A DNA stretch of 64,000 nucleotides from UBA2357 sp041916775 (lineage in GTDB: Bacteria > Pseudomonadota > Gammaproteobacteria > Burkholderiales > Rhodocyclaceae), in assembly GCA_041916775.1 (NCBI GenBank), contig JAYRYZ010000004.1, positions 62,001 through 126,000 of the forward strand. The letters are read 5' to 3'. Shown piece after piece: positions 30,201 through 37,152 of this stretch. A program made the position numbers and the translations under genes. Position 1 is the stretch's first letter; every line of letters starts with the position of its first letter. Below the pieces are notes generated by a model. That model searched no databases, was not told where the DNA came from, and saw only the letters and a program-made list of their open reading frames with translations.

Positions 30201-30335
30201 ATGCAGCGGCGCGAGCAGGCGCGCGATTGCGATGGCCAGCGCCGCTACCGCCTGCCACGCTTGCGGGCCGGCCGCGATCAGCGCCTGCAGCGGTTGGCCC
30301 GGGGGCTCGGGCTGGTGCGCCGGTCGCTCGCCCAT
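24273..30335 (-). CDS. Giant hybrid histidine kinase with remnant Ser/Thr kinase, AAA ATPase, GAF, PAS, REC and HPt domains
   Basis: This 2020-residue protein has these parts in order. A partial protein-kinase domain (about 30-200) keeps the C-lobe (IAPEQTGRINRSVDHRADLY, 91-110) but lacks the N-lobe. The catalytic loop reads HGHIDPAH (51-58) in place of HRDxKPxN and no DFG is found, so it should be a pseudokinase. An AAA/STAND-like ATPase follows, with Walker A GYTGVGKS (245-252) and Walker B LFLDDLQWAD (370-379). A long helical repeat region (about 560-1200), GAF (about 1210-1375) and PAS (about 1385-1500) come next. HisKA has His1532 in MSHEIRTPMNG. A HATPase, a receiver with Asp1818 and an HPt domain with His1952 (LHRLAGSAANYG) end the protein. 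The phosphorelay parts appear intact. No membrane helix is evident. It starts 9 nt after the response regulator gene, so no room remains for a hidden N-lobe. Inputs are unknown. Confidence 0.9.
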   Translation of the reverse strand: MGERPAHQPEPPGQPLQALIAAGPQAWQAVAALAIAIARLLAPLHAARQVHGHIDPAHIVVGADGLPVLRPPPTGRAGPGALQSSSRLHYIAPEQTGRINRSVDHRADLYSLGATLHALLTGAPPFADENADDLVHCHIAKPPRSPQLRVPELPEALSAIVLKLLAKDADERYQSAHGLIHDLALCLRAQRRLGHVPPFAPGRQDVAATLRIPQRPYGREQVLAALLQASERCARGGQELLLISGYTGVGKSTLVHELRQTLLAGGSRFASGKFEQYRRNRPYAAILQALQGLIRELLAGSAAELARWRERLQARLGVHLVLLLRQLPELAHITGTLAEPPGATPDGPNRQRLLARLLSALADRQHPLVLFLDDLQWADPASLQFIEVLARAHDLPYLLLVTSCRQSALDDDPALADWVARLRSASLPFAEHRLAPLQVGEIGRLLADTLRRSPRDCAQLAAICHEKTQGNPFFLVQLLQGLHQDKLVRLQGRSWVWDEAAIRDRAVDDDVVALMIGRIRQLPLDAQAILSLAACVGNRFSPELLQAAGERPTDVVQDALVQALDAGLIVTEQAPLGTAADPPTTRYRFVHDRVQQAAYSLLAADARSDAHLHLGRLLQARCGEDAPERLLFETVGHLNHVHARLEDTQERIALARLNLVAGSRARESAAFDSALDMLDLGLALLPHDAWLRHPELTLELHLAGADAAALKGDFARMEALLDRVRREVRDPLAQARAHGIRIQALVAQSRFEEGLEVARAALALLGQPLPARAGRTRTLLELLRTRALLRRRDVDSLPQGTQMRDPRMLAALSVLSRMFGIVKFSSSSLRPLVMAREVALILRHGLTDAAGTAFAGYGGVLCGGFDALEEGYRVGRIALALDARAAGRAPHHKTLTLFNSYVRHYHEPLADCRDALLESHRLALDCGDTEYAAYSLAAHIQYAFPLAQDYAPLQAGFEAQLGALRQTGQRQSLQYTLMALQAVANLRGETEDPLVLDGAFYREQTMLAEHAREHHRTAICVHHSYKALLAFVLGDDAAVLAACAAGLPHLAHISGTHSVAWFLALEALALMRSGAGASRDARARIRRTLRRTAKWAHHCPANHSHRLALLEAGRARLHGRHAEALEGYDRAIALATRHGFALDAAIACELAADFLSAWERPHIARGYLDEAAQRFGALGATAKLAQLRRAGKIPAQAGTTDADIEAGHPGRNLELDAVISASQAISDEIVLERLLARLMHLALVNAGGQRGALVLNRNGQLHLEVETDPDGALLPPATRPLEHCSARVPVGIINYVARTGEAVVLDDAGAQPLFAREAYVTSQRPRALLCLPILYHGMLTAILYLEHRHSRAVFDRRRLETLRILAAQAAISIENAKLYESLQASEREYRSLFENAIEGIFRVAPSGRCISANPALAGMLGFDSPERFLATVEDVGTQCFADPADMRRFLAELNRNARISDFETRWRRRDGSLVEVSVSARRVRDGDGLLLYVEGSLTDVGERKARERAERARQRAEGENQAKSLFLATMSHEIRTPMNGILGMAQLLLRAPLPANQRERVEAIQRSGAHLLSILNDVLDFSKIEAGQMTLASEPFALQPVFDALAASLRPQAEERRLALSLAPAPIATQALVGDQRALTQILLNLLTNALKFTAHGHVRLRCDAERLEPEHTRLRFEVEDSGAGIPVEAQARIFAHFSQADGSITRRYGGTGLGLAICRRLVELQHGEIGVTSTPGVGSTFWFALDYPLAPLPPPPAASPVGARRALDVLLVEDVEINRQVVCGLLELGGHRVELADDAAGALHLHDSARFDVVLMDIHLPDMSGVEVARRMRAHADPARAGVRIVALTASVTSDETARYLDAGMNAVIGKPVMLDALEAALHGAAQAPPPATSPPPADDTIDLAVVRQHLSLLGDERFAGLVASFPALAQAALEELAQAGSAQQRQAALHRLAGSAANYGLGALAARCRALEERTEGDPAAELRPLLHTSLQRLAALDPLLARALRPAIAPDTGAGDL

Positions 30336-30344
30336 CGCAGGCTT

Positions 30345-31073
30345 TCAGTCCAACTCGCCGGAAAACAGATAGCCCGCGCCGTGCGCGGTGAGGATGAAGC
30401 GCGGCGCAGCCGGGTCCTCGCGCAGCTTGCGGCGCAGGCGGCCGATGAGCACATCCACGCTGCGGTCGTTGGGCGTCCACTCGCGGTCATGAATCGCATC
30501 CATCAGCTGGTCGCGGCTCAACACCCGGCCGGCGCGCGTGAGCAGGGTGCGCAGCAGCTTGAACTCACCCTGAGGCAGGCGCTCCTCATGCCCGTCCGGC
30601 GCGATCAGCAGGCGCTTGTGCGCGTTCAGCGTCCAGCCCTCGAAGCGCCAGTCGGCATGCTCGGCGGCGTGCTGCTCGGCAAAGCGGGCGTCGGCCACGC
30701 GCCACAGCAGGTTCTTCACCCGCACCAGCAGCTCGCGCGGGTTGAAGGGCTTGGTGACGTAGTCGTCCGCGCCCAACTCCAGCCCCACGATGCGGTCCAC
30801 CTCGTCGCCCTTGGCGGTGACGAGGATGATGCCCACCCGCGACGCGCCGCGTAGCTCGCGCGTGAGCGTGAGTCCGTCCTTGCCCGGCAGCGCGATGTCG
30901 AGCAACACGACATCCACACCTTCCGCCGCGACCCGCTCGACGAGATCGTCCGCACGCGCGGTCTCCAGCACCTCGTAGCCTTCCTTCGCGAAGTAGCTCG
31001 CCAGCAACGCGCGCGACGCCACGTCGTCCTCGACGATCAGGATGCGCGCGTTCGCGGATCTCGCTGAGCCCAT
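30345..31073 (-). CDS. OmpR/PhoB-family response regulator (cognate of the hybrid kinase)
   Basis: The 242-residue regulator has a receiver domain with ILIVEDD (residues 11-17), phospho-acceptor Asp in VVLLDIALPGKDG near residue 58 and Lys in VTKPFNPRELLVRVKNLL. A winged-helix domain follows (LPQGEFKLLRTLLTRAGRVLSR, VDVLIGRLRRKL, GAGYLFSGELD). The ATG at 31073 has an excellent GAGGAGG site. It lies directly ahead of the hybrid kinase, so it is the likely phosphorelay output. Its sequence resembles the TorR/ArcA-like branch rather than PhoB of this genome. Targets are unknown. Confidence 0.92.
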   Translation of the reverse strand: MGSARSANARILIVEDDVASRALLASYFAKEGYEVLETARADDLVERVAAEGVDVVLLDIALPGKDGLTLTRELRGASRVGIILVTAKGDEVDRIVGLELGADDYVTKPFNPRELLVRVKNLLWRVADARFAEQHAAEHADWRFEGWTLNAHKRLLIAPDGHEERLPQGEFKLLRTLLTRAGRVLSRDQLMDAIHDREWTPNDRSVDVLIGRLRRKLREDPAAPRFILTAHGAGYLFSGELD

Positions 31074-31249
31074 GTGTCCTCCTCGGTGTGTTGACGCATG
31101 CCGACGCGCCACGGCCCGACCCTCTCGGTGGTCGGTGCTGGATGAGGGCGTCATTTTGTTTTACTCATCAAATATTGATGATATTGCATTTCCGCGTCTT
31201 CACTGCTTGATAAGGCCATGTTGATGCCACTTGTCCCGAAGGGCCGTGC
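31074..31249. promoter_or_regulatory. AT-rich gap with a palindrome upstream of the response regulator gene
   Basis: This 176-nt gap is far more A/T-rich than anything around it. It contains a 6-bp perfect inverted repeat CATCAA-ata-TTGATG at 31166-31180, about 90 nt before the regulator ATG. This could be an operator (autoregulation is common for such regulators) or a remnant of the junction with the accessory defence genes. No convincing -35/-10 pair or T-run terminator was seen. Confidence 0.35.
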
Positions 31250-31957
31250 CTACAGGGTGAGTGCTGCACCCCGCGTCCTCAACCAGTCCTTTCGCTGCCG
31301 ATAGTCGGGCAGGACCTTGTCGAGCTCGTTCCAGAATGCGCTCGAGTGATCCCGATGATGCAGATGGCACAGTTCGTGGACGATGATGTAGTCGATGATG
31401 GTCAGCGGTGCCATCAGGCACTTCCAATGAAAGTGCAGGTCGCCCTCTCTATTGCAGCTGGCCCAGCGATGCCCCAGATCCCTGATCTGCACCTTCCCGG
31501 CTGTCACGCCCACCTTGGGCGAGAAGTTCGCCACACGGTTACGGATCCTCGGGAGGCCCTTTTCCGTGTAAAAGGCCTGGAACGCCTGCCGGGCAGCGTC
31601 GGCGCCGCCTCGCTCGAAAACGTCGCGCAGAAGAAGGAACCGCCCGTCCTTCAGCTTGAGCGCTTCGTTCTGATCATCCGTCCATTGCAGCCGGTAGCCA
31701 CTGCCAAGGTAGAGAAAGGTCTCACCGCTGACCCATTCCCGCGCAACACGTGTTGCATTGAGATCACGCCACTCGGCCAGATTGCGATAGATCCACATGC
31801 GCTTGGCCAGAACGGTTTCATCCACCTGCTCGGGCGTCATCCGTTTGGGCGGGCGAACCGTGACGATGCCATCGCGCTCGATCACGATATCCGTGGTCTG
31901 GCGGTCCGAGCCCGGCAAGAGCTGGTACTGAATGTCACGCACCTGACGGCGTTGCAT
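31250..31957 (-). CDS. YgjP/SprT-like zinc metallopeptidase associated with type I R-M
   Basis: A 235-residue protein of the DUF45/YgjP family, a gluzincin-type metalloprotease fold. The zinc motif HELCHLHHRDHS (about residues 191-202) contains HExxH with a further downstream His, and RWASCNREGDLHFHW is the family signature just ahead of it. Such genes are frequent next to hsdR, although their role in restriction is not established. Its ATG overlaps the hsdR stop by one base; a GTG three bases upstream gives a 4-nt overlap. It is the last gene of the defence operon. Confidence 0.87.
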   Translation of the reverse strand: MQRRQVRDIQYQLLPGSDRQTTDIVIERDGIVTVRPPKRMTPEQVDETVLAKRMWIYRNLAEWRDLNATRVAREWVSGETFLYLGSGYRLQWTDDQNEALKLKDGRFLLLRDVFERGGADAARQAFQAFYTEKGLPRIRNRVANFSPKVGVTAGKVQIRDLGHRWASCNREGDLHFHWKCLMAPLTIIDYIIVHELCHLHHRDHSSAFWNELDKVLPDYRQRKDWLRTRGAALTL

Positions 31958-34900
31958 CACAGCCCCTTGGTCCGTGCCATATCGACCAGCTCGTCATGCC
32001 GGCTCTTGGCCAGCTTCATGACCTCCACGGCCACACGCTCCCGGTTGCGCTTCAGTTCTTCGATGCCGGTCTTGGCGATCTCGGTCTTGATCAGGCCGCG
32101 CACGCGCTTCTGTTTGTCCGGGTTCTGCCAGAAATCGATACTTGCAATGGTGTCCTGCAGAATCTCCACCGTGGTCTCCATCAATGCCTTGAATGCGGGC
32201 TTGTCGGCATCATCGATAGTGCCGCGCGCAAAGCCGAGCTGAACGATGTAGGCGTAGAAGGTCGTCGCCTCCTTGCTCATGCCGTCCTCACCCTGCTGAC
32301 GGCCAGTGATGGCCTCCTTGCGCAGTTCAGCCAGTTTTTCGGCCAGCAGATCCCACTCGTCGTGGTGTTTCTCGATCAGCGCGTCGACCTTTTCCGACAG
32401 GCTCTTGTAGAAAGCCGGGTCCTCATCATGGTGAACCGTGCAGTGCTTGCGGATGGCGTGCTCCATCTCGCTGGCCTTGGCCTCGCTGTTCTGGCCTGCG
32501 TGGGCCGCCAATCGGTCGAGAAAGTCTTCTGCGAGCAGCTCGACCGGCGGCACCTTGGGGTTGATGCCCAGGCTGATCAGGTGCGCGTTGATCAGCGCCT
32601 TCACCTTTGCGCCCGCGTTGCCGAGGTCGAGGCTGGTGTCCTTGTAGCGTTCCTTGGTCACCTGCAGGATGTAGCCGAAGCGTTTTGCCGGCACGCGGTA
32701 GGGTTGTGCGGATGCGTTGGGCAGGATGATGTCCAGACTCATCAGAAACTTCTTCAGGTACACCTCGAAGTCGGCGCGTTTCTTGTCGTCCTTGAGCGCC
32801 TTCACCGCCTCATGCACCACGGCGGCCTCGGCGTCGAGATCGGGCAACTCGCCGTTCACGAAGGCCTGAATCTGTTTGATCCCCAGCGCGGTGAAGTGTT
32901 GAAGCAGGCGGTGATGACGCTCCTCCAGTACCGGCAATTCCGACGCGATGTTCTTCATCCCGTCGTGCAGTTCCTGTAGCTCGTCGCTCGCGGCATACAG
33001 GGTCAAGGCATCGGTCAGATGGTTGGCCAGGCCGATGTAGTCGACGATGTAACCGCGCTGCTTGCCCTTCCTCACGCGGTTGGTGCGGGCGATGGCTTGC
33101 AGCAGGGTGTGCTCGCGCAGCTTCTTGTCGATGTACATCACCTGCTCGATGGGCGCATCAAACCCGGTCAGCAGCATGTCGCACACGATCAGGAAGGCAA
33201 TGCCGGTGTATGCCTTGTCCGGGTCTTCAAGATCGAAGCTGCGGCAGAAGTTCTCTACCGCGTTCATGCGCTGGGCTTCCTTGCGCGCCTGGGTGATGTA
33301 AGCCGCCTCATTGGTGCCGTCCGACGACACCACCACGGCCGTTTTCAGAAAGCGCAAGCGCTGGATCAGATCGCTATCCGGTGAGGCCTTGGCCTCTTCA
33401 CTGGCCAAGCGTTCCGCCAATGCGGCCTTGATGCCGTTCTGATAACGAATGCACGCCAGCTTCGAATGGCACACCACCTGCGCCTTGAAGCCGTTGGGCA
33501 GGATGTTGTCGACGTAGTGCGCGACCAGATCACGTGCAATCGCGTTGATGCGGTTTTCCGCCTCCAGGATGTCGCCGGTCGCGCCGTACTTCTTCTTGAT
33601 TGCCAGCAGCTCTTCTTCGCTGCGGTCGCGGAACAGGTCTTCGAAGGCTTCGTCGAAGGCGTGCTTTTCGTTCAGTGCGCTGTCGGCGGTTTTGCCTTCG
33701 TAAAGGATTTGCAGCGTTGCCCCGTCGGCTACCGCGTCCATCAACCGGTAGGTGTCGATGTACTCGCCAAAGCGCTTGTGGGTCTTCTTCTCGCCGTGGC
33801 GCTCGGTGATCAGCGGCGTGCCGGTGAAGGCGATGCGCGTGGCGTTGGGGAAGGCCTCGAACAGGTTGTCGCCCAGGTCGGAGCTTTGGGTGCGGTGGGC
33901 TTCGTCGATCATCAGGATGATACGGTCCGAGGTGTTCACCACGCCGAAGGTCTTCCCCGCAGGCATGGCCCGGTAGGTACCCAGTGCTTCCGCCACCGTG
34001 TTGGTCAGCGTCTCCTTGTGCTCCTGAAACTTGTGGACCATCACCATGCTGATGTCCGAGCTGTCGGTCGACAGATGCTGGCGCAGGCCGGCGCGGGTTT
34101 CGATCACATTCACCCGTCCGCCAATCAGGGTGGCGGTGTCGCCCAACTGCGCTTCCAGGTCTTGCCGGTCATTGACCAGCACGATCTTGTAGTCGGACAG
34201 GTCGCGGCTGGCGCGCAGCATCCGCGCCAGAAACACCATGGTCAGTGATTTGCCCGACCCTTGCGTGTGCCAGACCACACCACTGCGAGCCTGCGCTGTT
34301 CCACCCGTGCGCAGGCGTTCGACGATCCTGCCGGCCGCGCGGAATTGCTGGTAGCGGCATACCACCTTCACCCGTGGGCCGCCGTCGGTGTCCATGAATA
34401 CGGTGCAGGTGCGCAGGATGTGCAGCAGGTTGGCCTTGTTCAACATCCCGGCAATCAACTGCTGCTGGGCATTCAACCCGCCCAGCGCGTCATCGTCGGC
34501 CGGGTGAAGTGTCTTCCAGGCATGGAAATGCTCTTCCCCCGAAGTGATGGTGCCGTAGTCGGCCTCCAGGCCGCAGCTGCGCACCAGCATCAGGCTGCCA
34601 TGGAACAGTCGGGGCTCGCCCTCCTTCAAGCCGGAGGCCTCCGTTTCCTTGCGGCGGCGCATGTAGCGCTGCAGTTGCACGAAGGCTTCCTGCATCGGGT
34701 TGGCGCAGGTTTCCGAGCCTTTCTTGCATTCCACCACCACCAGCGGAATGCCATTCACGAACAGCACGATGTCGGGAATGATGAAGGCCTTCACGCAGCC
34801 CGGCGTGTCGATGCGAAACTGGTTGATGGCGTGGAAATGGTTGTTCGTGGGGTTGTGAAAGTCGATCAGCCGCACCACCGGGTCCGCTTCGCCGGTCAGC

Positions 34901-35220
34901 TCGTTCACATCGGCCTGAGCCTTGAACAGCAATGCCTGCACCGCCTCATTGGCCTCCAGCAGGGTGCGATTGGGCTGGCGCAGCAACTGGCTGCGCAAGT
35001 CGTCCAGCTGGCGGTCGGTGAGCCATTCACGCCCGTCATCGGTACGGTTGATCGCACGCACGGCACGGTCGAACACCTCCGGCAGCAGCCACTGGCGGAA
35101 GTTGCCGCGCAGGCTCGGGGTCGCATCCTGGGGCACACCGGTGCCCTGGTCGATCACCTCCCAGCCAAGCTCCGCAAGCTGTTGCAAGAAGGGGCGCTCG
35201 ACCTCGGTGTATTCGCTCAT
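31957..35220 (-). CDS. hsdR: Type I restriction endonuclease subunit R (HsdR)
   Basis: HsdR is the translocase-nuclease of type I restriction enzymes. The 1087-residue protein carries the PD-(D/E)xK nuclease site (PD 149-150; ECKK 164-167 in VVVECKKG), the SF2 helicase Walker A TQGSGKS (319-325), the DEAH box IDEAHR (438-443) and the later helicase motifs (MLLTGFDAP, ARTNRVRKGK). A C-terminal helical domain (about 780-1087) would contact HsdM. All motifs appear intact, with no frameshift. It overlaps the small upstream gene by 4 nt (ATGA). Confidence 0.96.
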   Translation of the reverse strand: MSEYTEVERPFLQQLAELGWEVIDQGTGVPQDATPSLRGNFRQWLLPEVFDRAVRAINRTDDGREWLTDRQLDDLRSQLLRQPNRTLLEANEAVQALLFKAQADVNELTGEADPVVRLIDFHNPTNNHFHAINQFRIDTPGCVKAFIIPDIVLFVNGIPLVVVECKKGSETCANPMQEAFVQLQRYMRRRKETEASGLKEGEPRLFHGSLMLVRSCGLEADYGTITSGEEHFHAWKTLHPADDDALGGLNAQQQLIAGMLNKANLLHILRTCTVFMDTDGGPRVKVVCRYQQFRAAGRIVERLRTGGTAQARSGVVWHTQGSGKSLTMVFLARMLRASRDLSDYKIVLVNDRQDLEAQLGDTATLIGGRVNVIETRAGLRQHLSTDSSDISMVMVHKFQEHKETLTNTVAEALGTYRAMPAGKTFGVVNTSDRIILMIDEAHRTQSSDLGDNLFEAFPNATRIAFTGTPLITERHGEKKTHKRFGEYIDTYRLMDAVADGATLQILYEGKTADSALNEKHAFDEAFEDLFRDRSEEELLAIKKKYGATGDILEAENRINAIARDLVAHYVDNILPNGFKAQVVCHSKLACIRYQNGIKAALAERLASEEAKASPDSDLIQRLRFLKTAVVVSSDGTNEAAYITQARKEAQRMNAVENFCRSFDLEDPDKAYTGIAFLIVCDMLLTGFDAPIEQVMYIDKKLREHTLLQAIARTNRVRKGKQRGYIVDYIGLANHLTDALTLYAASDELQELHDGMKNIASELPVLEERHHRLLQHFTALGIKQIQAFVNGELPDLDAEAAVVHEAVKALKDDKKRADFEVYLKKFLMSLDIILPNASAQPYRVPAKRFGYILQVTKERYKDTSLDLGNAGAKVKALINAHLISLGINPKVPPVELLAEDFLDRLAAHAGQNSEAKASEMEHAIRKHCTVHHDEDPAFYKSLSEKVDALIEKHHDEWDLLAEKLAELRKEAITGRQQGEDGMSKEATTFYAYIVQLGFARGTIDDADKPAFKALMETTVEILQDTIASIDFWQNPDKQKRVRGLIKTEIAKTGIEELKRNRERVAVEVMKLAKSRHDELVDMARTKGL

Positions 35221-35519
35221 TCGCCGCCCAATGCGCGAATCTTGCGCTCGATCTCGCGCAAGCGCGCCTCGTCGCTCGCGCGCGTCAATCGGGCTGCGTG
35301 CGGAACATTTTCCAGTTGTCGCTGCAGGAAAGCGCGCTCACTTCGCAGAAAATCGAGTTCCGTCGGGTTGAGCTCAAGGCGTTGCGGCTTCCCATCCTTC
35401 CAGACAACGGCGTACTGATTTAGGCGCTGTTTGCGTTCAAGGCATTTGCGCACTGCGGTCTGCAAGGCGGTCAGCATCTGCAGGGTCTCGGGGCTGGCGG
35501 CTTGGTGAACTTCGGTCAT
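35217..35519 (-). CDS. Small partner protein of the zeta-like ATPase (putative antitoxin)
   Basis: A 100-residue charged, mainly helical protein. The stretch ALQTAVRKCLERKQRLNQYA (residues 19-38) followed by VVWKDGKPQRLEL resembles small proteins I associate with COG4185 zeta-type kinases, where they are presumed antitoxins. The C-terminal half (ELDFLRSERAFLQRQLENV and ARLREIERKIRAL) looks like a helical hairpin or coiled coil. It overlaps both neighbours by 4 nt (ATGA). Alternative: an HsdR assembly factor. No experiment is known to me. Confidence 0.7.
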   Translation of the reverse strand: MTEVHQAASPETLQMLTALQTAVRKCLERKQRLNQYAVVWKDGKPQRLELNPTELDFLRSERAFLQRQLENVPHAARLTRASDEARLREIERKIRALGGE

Positions 35520-36088
35520 GGCTGCGCCTCCTTTTGCAGATGCTGATAGTGGGTGGTGTGAAGGATGGAGCGCGTTGCGCCCCGTTGTTCGAATATTGGC
35601 TCCGGTGCGGCATCGCTGTTCATGAAGCAACGACAGGCATCCACCTGTACGCTGAATGTGTTGAACAGGTTGCCCAAACTGCGGGCGAAGCGGCGTTCGA
35701 TGTCCGCTACCGGGATGTTGTGCCCGCCGTGCGCCACGCGCTCAGCGACGCGCAATTTGGACATCGCCATGCTGGGCAGCGCCAGATAGATCAGCTCCAC
35801 CCGCCAGCCTTCGGCCTGCAAACGGCGTACCAGCTTCAGGTAACTTCGCCCGGCCAGTGTGGTTTCAAACGCAAAGTTCTCACGCTGCGCAATGCAGCTT
35901 TCAATCTCGCGCAAAAACAAGCGGCTGGCGGCCAGTAGTTCGCGCTCGGGTGCCAGTGGCGACAAACCGGCCGCAATCAGATCGGCATTCACGAACCGTG
36001 AGCACTGCGCCACTTGCGGCAGGTATTCCAACGCGAAGGTCGTTTTGCCCGCACCGTTGGGCCCGGCGATGATCCAGCAGGTTGGCAT
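35516..36088 (-). CDS. Zeta-toxin-like P-loop ATPase/kinase (COG4185 type)
   Basis: The 190-residue protein begins WIIAGPNGAGKTTFALEYL with a textbook Walker A (residues 9-17), then FVNADLIAAGLSPLAPERE and FETTLAGRSYLKLVRRLQAEG. These are the arrangement of zeta-type kinases that phosphorylate UDP-N-acetylglucosamine or related small molecules. It is shorter than PezT. The ATG at 36088 overlaps the darG stop by one base; an upstream GTG would add three residues. With its 4-nt-overlapping partner it looks like a toxin-antitoxin pair inside the restriction operon. Toxicity is inference. Confidence 0.8.
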   Translation of the reverse strand: MPTCWIIAGPNGAGKTTFALEYLPQVAQCSRFVNADLIAAGLSPLAPERELLAASRLFLREIESCIAQRENFAFETTLAGRSYLKLVRRLQAEGWRVELIYLALPSMAMSKLRVAERVAHGGHNIPVADIERRFARSLGNLFNTFSVQVDACRCFMNSDAAPEPIFEQRGATRSILHTTHYQHLQKEAQP

Positions 36089-37152
36089 CAGGCCCACTCC
36101 TTCAATCGTTCCAGGGCAATGCCCAGCGCCCGGTCGTCAAACAGACGATCCTTGCGGGCCGCAGCGCCCGGGCCACCGCGCCAGTGTTGCAGCCCCTCAC
36201 GCACGGCGGGCACATTCGGCGCCACGTCTTCGCGGGCCAACAGCCAGTCCACGGTGGCCAGCAGTTCCATGCCGAAGGGAGATTCAAAACCGTCGATCAG
36301 CGCGCTAGTGGACTCCAGCGCGTGTGCGTAGGCCTTGGCCTCGCTCTTGAGGTAGCTCTGCACGATGGTCTTGCGCCCATCGTCGAACCAGATCACGTCC
36401 AGTGGATCGGCGTCGCTGATGCGCTTCTCGGAGTGCAGGTAGCTGCCATCCAGGTTGTTCAGCAAATGATCGAGTCGGTTGGCGTAAGGGCCGTACTTGT
36501 GAGCCACGAACCGCAGATTCAGCGGGTTATCGCCAGGATTGAAGCGCTCGATGGCCCGCTCCAGAAACCACGCCAGTTTCTGGATCTCCAGCAGGCTGCA
36601 CTCCATGCCCAGCACCCAGTAGCGGCGCACCAGTTCGGCGATGAGCGCGCGGGCGGGGGTCAGCGCCTCAACACCTGCCCGCTTGGCCACGTTCTGGTAT
36701 TGCTTGGTGGGCTCGAACACCAGGATGTCGATGTCCAGATCGCCCAGCGCCCGCTCTATCTGTTCGCGCACCTCGGCCCATTCCAGGCCACCATTGCCTG
36801 CGCCCAGCGGCGGGATGGCGATCGATTTGACCTCCTGTTCGATCAGGAAGCGCCGCAGATCCTGCAGACCGTCGATCACCCATTCCATGCGCGACGGCGC
36901 ACGCCAGTGCTGCTTGGTCGGGAAGTTGACGATCCAGCGCGGGCCGTCCAGCTCGTGCACCTGTGTTACGAACATCTTGCCGGTCTGTACTTCCTTGGCC
37001 TTGCAGGCGGCGGCGTATCGGCGGAAGTTCTCGTCAAACCGTTCCTTGAACATCAGCGCGATGCCCTTGCCCATCACTCCAACGGTGTTGACCGTGTTGA
37101 CCAGCGCCTCGGCGCGGGCCTCCAGCAAATTGCCTTGAGTGAACGTGATCAT
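36088..37152 (-). CDS. darG: DarG-like macrodomain antitoxin (DNA ADP-ribosylglycohydrolase)
   Basis: DarG removes ADP-ribose that DarT places on DNA and also binds DarT directly. The 354-residue protein has an N-terminal macrodomain (about 1-155) with FTQGNLLEARAEALVNTVNT (4-23), GVMGKGIALMF including the conserved Lys29, and the phosphate loop PPLGAGNGGLEW. A separate C-terminal domain (about 165-354, LLEIQKLAWFLERAI and FVAHKYGPYANRLDHLL) matches the DarT-binding half of DarG. Both parts look intact, so the pair should be functional. Starts one base inside the darT stop codon (TGATG). Overlap-coupled translation fits an antitoxin matched to its toxin, although here the toxin is encoded first. 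Confidence 0.92.
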   Translation of the reverse strand: MITFTQGNLLEARAEALVNTVNTVGVMGKGIALMFKERFDENFRRYAAACKAKEVQTGKMFVTQVHELDGPRWIVNFPTKQHWRAPSRMEWVIDGLQDLRRFLIEQEVKSIAIPPLGAGNGGLEWAEVREQIERALGDLDIDILVFEPTKQYQNVAKRAGVEALTPARALIAELVRRYWVLGMECSLLEIQKLAWFLERAIERFNPGDNPLNLRFVAHKYGPYANRLDHLLNNLDGSYLHSEKRISDADPLDVIWFDDGRKTIVQSYLKSEAKAYAHALESTSALIDGFESPFGMELLATVDWLLAREDVAPNVPAVREGLQHWRGGPGAAARKDRLFDDRALGIALERLKEWA

